This document shows positions 6,214 to 9,343 of a stretch of 9,343 nucleotides of DNA, piece by piece. The stretch's first letter is position 1; every line of letters begins with the position of its first letter. Below the pieces are notes generated by a model. The model was given only the letters and a program-made list of their open reading frames with translations. It did not search any database and was not told the origin of the DNA. The DNA comes from DASUZB01 sp035535495 (GTDB lineage Bacteria > Actinomycetota > CALGFH01). The stretch is taken from positions 1-9,343 of the forward strand of contig DATLQA010000190.1 in assembly GCA_035535495.1 (NCBI GenBank), written 5' to 3'. Made by a program: the position numbers and the translations under genes.

Positions 6214-6218
6214 GCGTC

Positions 6219-7418
6219 CTAGGCGGCCGGGGCCGAGCCCAAGGTGGAGAGGCGGAAGCGCGCCACCGTCAGGCCCAGGATGGTGCCGGTGAGCGCGGCG
6301 AGCAGGGCCGTATGGGCGCCGGCGGCGTCGACCACCACGCCGGCCAGGCTGGTCCCGGCCGAGAACCCGGCCATGAAGGAGGTCACCACCCAGCTGAACG
6401 CCTCGGTGAGCGTGCCCGGCGGGGCGAGCCGGTCGACCAGCAGGTACACGCAGGCCAGCCAGGGTGCGAACGGCAGGCCGGCCAGGAGGATCAGCCCGGC
6501 CAGCTCGACGCTGCTCCGTGCCAGTAGCAGTGCGGCCACCGAGACCGCGACGGTCGAGAGCAGCAGCAGGTAGCGCCGCTCGAGCGGGCCGCCCCAGCGG
6601 CGCGCGCCCGCCACCATCCCGCCGGTCAGGCTGCCGAGGCTCCACAGGGCCAGGATGATGCCGGCCCTGCCGCGGGCGCCGTCCTCGGTGGCGAAGGCGA
6701 CCACGCCCACCTCGATGCCGCCGATGGTCGCGGCGACCAGTGGCTGCACGGTGATCAGGGTGCGGAAGCCGCGGCTGCGCAGCGGCCCGGCCCAGTCCTG
6801 GGTCCGCTCCTGCCCCCGCCAGGCCCGCGAGGCCGGCGCGGTGGCGAAGGCGACCGTCCCGGCCAGGGTGAGCAGGCCGGCCGCCAGGACCGCCGCGGCC
6901 GGCGAGATCAGGGTGACCAGCAGTGCCACCATCAGCGGCCCGGAGATGAACACCAGCTCCTGCATGGTGGACTCGAACGCGTAGGCGGTCTGGAGGCCTG
7001 GCCCGTCGACCAGGGTCGACCACAGCACCCGCATCGCCGCGGGCACCGGCGGGTGGGCCAGCCCGCCGACCACGGCGCAGCCGGCCAGTACGCCGATGCC
7101 GGCGCCCCGGCCCGCGACCAGCGCCAGGGTGGTGAACGCCGCCGCGAACACGGTCCCGCAGGCGAGCAGCACCCGGGTCTGGCCGAGGCGGTCGATCAGC
7201 CTGCCCTGTAGCGGCCCGCCCGCGCTGATCCCGATGGTGAAGGCACCGGCGACCAGGCCGGCAAGGCTGAACGAGCCGGTTGAGGACTGCACCAGCAGGA
7301 CCAGCGAGAGCGCGCCCATCCCGGCCGGCATGCGGGCGACCACGCTCGCGGCCACCAGCCGCAGGGTGCCTGGCCGCCGCAACAATGCCCGGTATGGGGC
7401 CAGGCTCAAGGTAGGCAT
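6219..7418 (-). CDS. Major facilitator superfamily (MFS) transporter, 399 aa
   Basis: This is an integral membrane transporter of the MFS, probably a proton-coupled exporter, with unknown substrate. The 399-aa product shows alternating hydrophobic segments consistent with 12 helices. The loop after the second helix carries MFS motif A, G72-R-L-I-D76-R-L-G-Q-T-R82. A hydrophilic central loop (about 195-218, rich in R, Q and D) separates the two halves. The second half ends near VARFRLSTLGSAPAA. The ATG at 7418 is chosen because membrane homology starts just after MPTLSLAPYRALLRRPG. The open frame continues upstream to 7577, but that part has no start with a ribosome site and reads as arginine/serine-rich noise. 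No Shine-Dalgarno lies close to 7418, and a TACGCT hexamer exactly 6 nt upstream suggests leaderless translation. No regulator gene is adjacent. Confidence 0.88.
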   Translation of the reverse strand: MPTLSLAPYRALLRRPGTLRLVAASVVARMPAGMGALSLVLLVQSSTGSFSLAGLVAGAFTIGISAGGPLQGRLIDRLGQTRVLLACGTVFAAAFTTLALVAGRGAGIGVLAGCAVVGGLAHPPVPAAMRVLWSTLVDGPGLQTAYAFESTMQELVFISGPLMVALLVTLISPAAAVLAAGLLTLAGTVAFATAPASRAWRGQERTQDWAGPLRSRGFRTLITVQPLVAATIGGIEVGVVAFATEDGARGRAGIILALWSLGSLTGGMVAGARRWGGPLERRYLLLLSTVAVSVAALLLARSSVELAGLILLAGLPFAPWLACVYLLVDRLAPPGTLTEAFSWVVTSFMAGFSAGTSLAGVVVDAAGAHTALLAALTGTILGLTVARFRLSTLGSAPAA

Positions 7419-7424
7419 GCCGCC

Positions 7425-7430
7425 AGCGTA
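7425..7430 (-). promoter_or_regulatory. Candidate -10 for a leaderless transcript of the MFS gene
   Basis: TACGCT on the minus strand fits TANNNT and ends 6 nt before the A of ATG at 7418. In actinobacteria this spacing places the transcription start on the start codon. The nearest purine-rich site (GGGAGG) is 16 nt from the ATG, too far for a normal ribosome site, which agrees with leaderless initiation. Confidence 0.4.
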
Positions 7431-7455
7431 GCGACCTCCCGGCGACCCTGGTGGG

Positions 7456-7515
7456 CTACTCGGGCTCCTTGATCTCCAGCCGGCCGACGCGCAGGTGGTC
7501 GATCTCCAGCTCGCC
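7456..7515 (-). pseudogene. Possible 3' remnant of a gene with LxVxx pentapeptide pattern
   Basis: The minus strand reads GELEIDHLRVGRLEIKEPE followed by TAG at 7458-7456. The residues follow L-x-[IV]-x-x three times in a row (LEIDH, LRVGR, LEIKE), a regular pattern unlike random high-GC translation. At the DNA level GATCTCCAGC occurs at 7471-7480 and again at 7501-7510, exactly 30 bp apart. Upstream in this frame there is no supported start, because the frame runs into the 5' end of the EspC-like gene, so at most the tail of a decayed gene remains. Homology is not recognised. It may be chance. Confidence 0.22.
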
Positions 7516-7560
7516 GGATTGAACCCCAGGGGCCCCGGCTGCCGTACACCATGGGCGAGG

Positions 7561-7586
7561 GGCCGGGCGCGGTGCACGGCCCGGCC
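7561..7586. repeat. 8-bp GC hairpin upstream of the EspC-like gene
   Basis: GGCCGGGC (7561-7568) pairs perfectly with GCCCGGCC (7579-7586) around a 10-nt loop that itself contains GTGCAC. It ends 32 bp before the ATG of the EspC-like gene and probably lies in its leader or promoter region. No clear promoter was found in 7419-7618, so its role is open. Confidence 0.35.
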
Positions 7587-7618
7587 GAGCGGGAGCGACC
7601 CCTGGCGGGCGGCACGGC

Positions 7619-7939
7619 ATGAGCGACGGGTTCCAGGTTGACACCGGCGCGCTCGAGCGCGTCGGACAGGGCTACGCCGGCATGGCGGCCCAGCTCCGCG
7701 AGGTCCTCGGCGGCCTCGACGCCCAGGTCGGCGCGGTCGGCGACGCCATGGACGCCGGCCTGGCGACGGTCGCCTACGACCAGATGTGGACCGCCTGGCG
7801 GCAGGCGCTCGACGGCCTCGCGGCCGAGCTCGATGGGCAGGTGTCCAGGCTGCTCGCCGCGATCGCCAGCTACGACATGGCCGACAACTACGCCTACTTC
7901 ACCGACGTCGCCGGTCGCGTGGAGCTGTCCGGCCCATGA
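7619..7939 (+). CDS. EspC/DUF2580-like type VII secretion-associated small protein, 106 aa
   Basis: This is a small helical protein of the ESX secretion-associated type (EspC, T7SS_ESX_EspC-like). Such proteins are co-secreted partners of larger ESX substrates. The N-terminus FQVDTGALERVGQGYAG (5-21) matches the usual start of the family (F-x-V-x-x-x-x-L). A central segment YDQMWTAWRQALDGLAAEL (53-71) carries two tryptophans, W57 and W60, and is followed by a third helix. SYDMAD (84-89) gives a Y85-x-x-x-D89 motif, the general type VII secretion signal, placed after the helical hairpin as expected. Length is typical (about 100 aa). There is no signal peptide. ATG at 7619 follows a weak GGCGGGCGG ribosome site. 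Its stop overlaps the next start as ATGA, which implies translational coupling. No ESX machinery gene is in the window. Confidence 0.72.
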   Translation: MSDGFQVDTGALERVGQGYAGMAAQLREVLGGLDAQVGAVGDAMDAGLATVAYDQMWTAWRQALDGLAAELDGQVSRLLAAIASYDMADNYAYFTDVAGRVELSGP

Positions 7940-8976
7940 TCCGGCCTCGCGGCGACCCGCAGCGGCTGCGCCTCGGCGCCAAGTGGTTCCAGGCGGCCGC
8001 GGCCCGCGTGGAGCAGCTCGGCCTGGACCTGCGGCGCCACTCCGAGGCCGCCTCCGAGGTGTGGCTCGGCTGGGCGAGCTTCCAGTTCCACGACGCCATG
8101 GCGTGGGCCGAGAACGACTGCGCCGAGGCGGTGACCGCCTTCCTGGCCGCCGGGGCGGCCCTGCGCCGCTATGCCGACGCGCTGCAGGCCGCCCAGGAGG
8201 AGTACGACGCGGCCATGGCCGGCGGCACGGTCGCCGGCTACGAGCTGCGCGACGGGGCGTTCACGGACCCGACTCCGCCGGCACCGGCGACCGGGCCGGT
8301 GCTCGGCTTCCCGTCGCCGGCCCGGGCCACCGAGCGGCTCGAGGAGGCCCGGGAGGCCGCCAGGCTGGCGGGGGAGGAGGCGGCCGGGCACCTCGCCCAC
8401 ATCGCCCACCGGGCCGGCACCGTGCCGAAGGGCCGGCACGGCCCGCTCGCGCTCGACCCGTTCTCCGGCATCGCCGAACGCGGCGCGGTCGCCGCCGGCC
8501 TGCTCCGTGGCAGCCTGCGGGCGGGCCCGATGCTGAACGGGGACGCGGGGCAGGGGCCGCCGCGCGGCGCGTTCGCGCGGGCCCGCCAGGAGCTGGACGA
8601 GGTGCTGCCCAACGGCCTGGCCCGCGGCGGGCCGGTCGCCGGGGCGGCCCTGGACTTCGCCGCCAGCGTCTACAGCGGCGAGGCGGCGCCCAAGGCGCTC
8701 GCCGAGGCGGTCGCCGGCGCGGCCGTCAGCGCGCTCATGATCCAGCAGGGCACGCTCGGCTGCCTCGCCCTGGCCGAGACCGGTCCCGGCGCGCTGGCGT
8801 GCGAGGTCGGCGTGGTGACGGCCAGCGCGCTGGCGAGCCTGAAGGTGCAGAGCTGGGTCAGCGACCTCTGGGAGAGCAAGGTCGACCCGCGCGCCGGCGA
8901 GGACCGCAGGGCGCTCACGGACGAGTTGCGGCTGATCGAGGACGAGGCGGAGCGGCCCGCCGCCGGGACGCCCTGA
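7936..8976 (+). CDS. WXG100-domain protein with uncharacterised C-terminal region, putative T7SS substrate, 346 aa
   Basis: This is probably a type VII secreted protein whose effector activity is unknown. Residues 10-100 look like a WXG100-type helical hairpin: the turn has W43-L-G45 in EVWLGWASFQFHDAM, preceded by an amphipathic helix (AKWFQAAAARVEQLGLDL) and followed by a long helix ending RRYADALQAAQEEYDAAM. Y102-E-L-R-D106 supplies the YxxxD secretion motif. A proline-rich linker (111-130) leads to an alanine/glutamate-rich helix (131-160). Residues 234-302 are glycine/alanine-rich and hydrophobic, containing C276 and C289, and a polar tail ends at 346. No nuclease, ADP-ribosyltransferase, peptidase or deaminase motif is visible. 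The start is at 7936 because ATGA couples it to the EspC-like gene and the homology begins there, although the frame is open further upstream to 7786. No immunity-like gene follows: sdhB is convergent after 12 bp. Confidence 0.68.
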   Translation: MIRPRGDPQRLRLGAKWFQAAAARVEQLGLDLRRHSEAASEVWLGWASFQFHDAMAWAENDCAEAVTAFLAAGAALRRYADALQAAQEEYDAAMAGGTVAGYELRDGAFTDPTPPAPATGPVLGFPSPARATERLEEAREAARLAGEEAAGHLAHIAHRAGTVPKGRHGPLALDPFSGIAERGAVAAGLLRGSLRAGPMLNGDAGQGPPRGAFARARQELDEVLPNGLARGGPVAGAALDFAASVYSGEAAPKALAEAVAGAAVSALMIQQGTLGCLALAETGPGALACEVGVVTASALASLKVQSWVSDLWESKVDPRAGEDRRALTDELRLIEDEAERPAAGTP

Positions 8977-8988
8977 GCGCGCCCCGGC

Positions 8989-9343
8989 TCACCCCTGGTC
9001 GCCGGCGCCGCGGCGGCGGAGCTTCGAGGAGAGCCAGGCGATCGGGTCGTAGCGGTTGTCGACCACCCGCTCCTTGAGCGGGATGATGGCGTTGTCGGTG
9101 ATGCCGATGTGTTCGGGGCACACCTCCGTGCAGCATTTGGTGATGTTGCACAGGCCGATGCCCATCTGGCCGCTGAGCAGCTCGCGCCGGTCGTTGGTGT
9201 CGAGCGGGTGCATCTCCAGCTCGGCGTAGCGGATGAACATGCGCGGGCCGGCGAAGCTGGGCTTGTTCTCCTCGTGGTCGCGGATCACGTGGCAGACGTC
9301 CTGGCACAGGAAGCACTCGATGCACTTGTGGAACTCCTGCACC
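8989..9343 (-). CDS. sdhB: Succinate dehydrogenase / fumarate reductase iron-sulfur subunit SdhB, C-terminal part (cut by window edge)
   Basis: The fragment encodes the last 117 residues of the iron-sulfur subunit, which passes electrons from the flavoprotein SdhA to the quinone site. The cluster ligands are all present. C7-x-x-C10-x-x-C13 plus C75 before proline would hold the [4Fe-4S] cluster, and C17, C65 and C71 the [3Fe-4S] cluster (CNITKCCTEVCP at 65-76). The text HKCIECFLCQDVCHVIRDHE and the tail NAIIPLKERVVDNRYDP resemble actinobacterial Sdh1-type SdhB. The N-terminal 2Fe-2S domain lies beyond the window. The GTG at 9342 is an internal valine, not a start. As the last gene of a usual sdhCAB order, sdhA should lie to the right of the window. 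It converges with the WXG gene, with 12 bp between their stops. Confidence 0.93.
   Translation of the reverse strand, partial: VQEFHKCIECFLCQDVCHVIRDHEENKPSFAGPRMFIRYAELEMHPLDTNDRRELLSGQMGIGLCNITKCCTEVCPEHIGITDNAIIPLKERVVDNRYDPIAWLSSKLRRRGAGDQG

Noticed and set aside
5524..7023. Open frame of 499 codons on the minus strand overlapping the ligase and the MFS gene
   Set aside because: Arginine- and proline-rich frameshifted reading that spans two convergent genes and their gap, with no domain.
7419..7577. N-terminal extension of the MFS gene to 7577
   Set aside because: The added 53 residues are polar and R/S/P-rich with no membrane segment or ribosome site. The TACGCT element supports the start at 7418.
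7786..7935. Upstream extension of the WXG protein to 7786
   Set aside because: It would overlap half of the EspC-like gene in another frame with an arginine-rich sequence. The ATGA overlap at 7936 is the usual operon junction.
7638..9077. Open frame of 479 codons on the plus strand through the T7SS pair into sdhB
   Set aside because: Extremely R/P/G-rich. It overlaps three better-supported genes and has no ribosome site.
1..9343. CRISPR array, insertion sequence or rRNA
   Set aside because: No regularly spaced long repeats, transposase motifs, terminal inverted repeats or rRNA-like segments were seen.

Overview
The window is high-GC DNA, roughly 70% G+C by eye. It carries several features typical of Actinomycetota: a TAT-dependent efeUOB iron-uptake operon with a DtxR/IdeR-like iron box, a type VII secretion (WXG100/EspC-like) gene pair, a candidate leaderless gene, and an actinobacterial-type SdhB. 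Genus cannot be assigned from the sequence alone. No CRISPR array, rRNA or insertion sequence was seen.

Layout. (i) 1-990 is a mobile-element boundary. It holds the C-terminal end of a tyrosine recombinase (+), a tRNA-Leu(TAG) gene (-) whose 3' end faces the recombinase, and a small Rad52-like single-strand annealing protein gene (-) on the far side of the tRNA. The arrangement suggests that an integrated element lying mostly left of the window used the 3' end of the tRNA as its attachment site. (ii) 1133-4480 is the operon efeU-efeO-efeB, read on the minus strand: membrane iron permease, periplasmic cupredoxin/M75 lipoprotein and TAT-exported DyP-type haem peroxidase. A sigma70-like promoter (4516-4544) lies beside a perfect 14-bp iron box (4502-4515), which implies iron-dependent repression. 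(iii) 4659-6149 is a divergently transcribed GCS2-family (glutamate-cysteine ligase-like) carboxylate-amine ligase with an 8-bp inverted repeat in its leader. (iv) 6219-7418 is an MFS transporter on the minus strand that may be translated from a leaderless mRNA. (v) 7619-8976 is a two-gene cassette with an ATGA overlap: an EspC/DUF2580-like small protein and a WXG-domain protein of 346 aa with an unrecognised C-terminal region. (vi) 8989-9343 is the C-terminal part of succinate dehydrogenase iron-sulfur subunit SdhB on the minus strand.

How the genes work together. EfeU, EfeO and EfeB form one pathway for low-iron uptake. The EspC-like and WXG proteins are probably co-secreted partners of a type VII (ESX) apparatus that is not encoded here. 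The remaining genes look like separate transcription units. The least described parts are the T7SS pair, the Rad52-like gene beside the tRNA, and the repeated motifs upstream of that gene.
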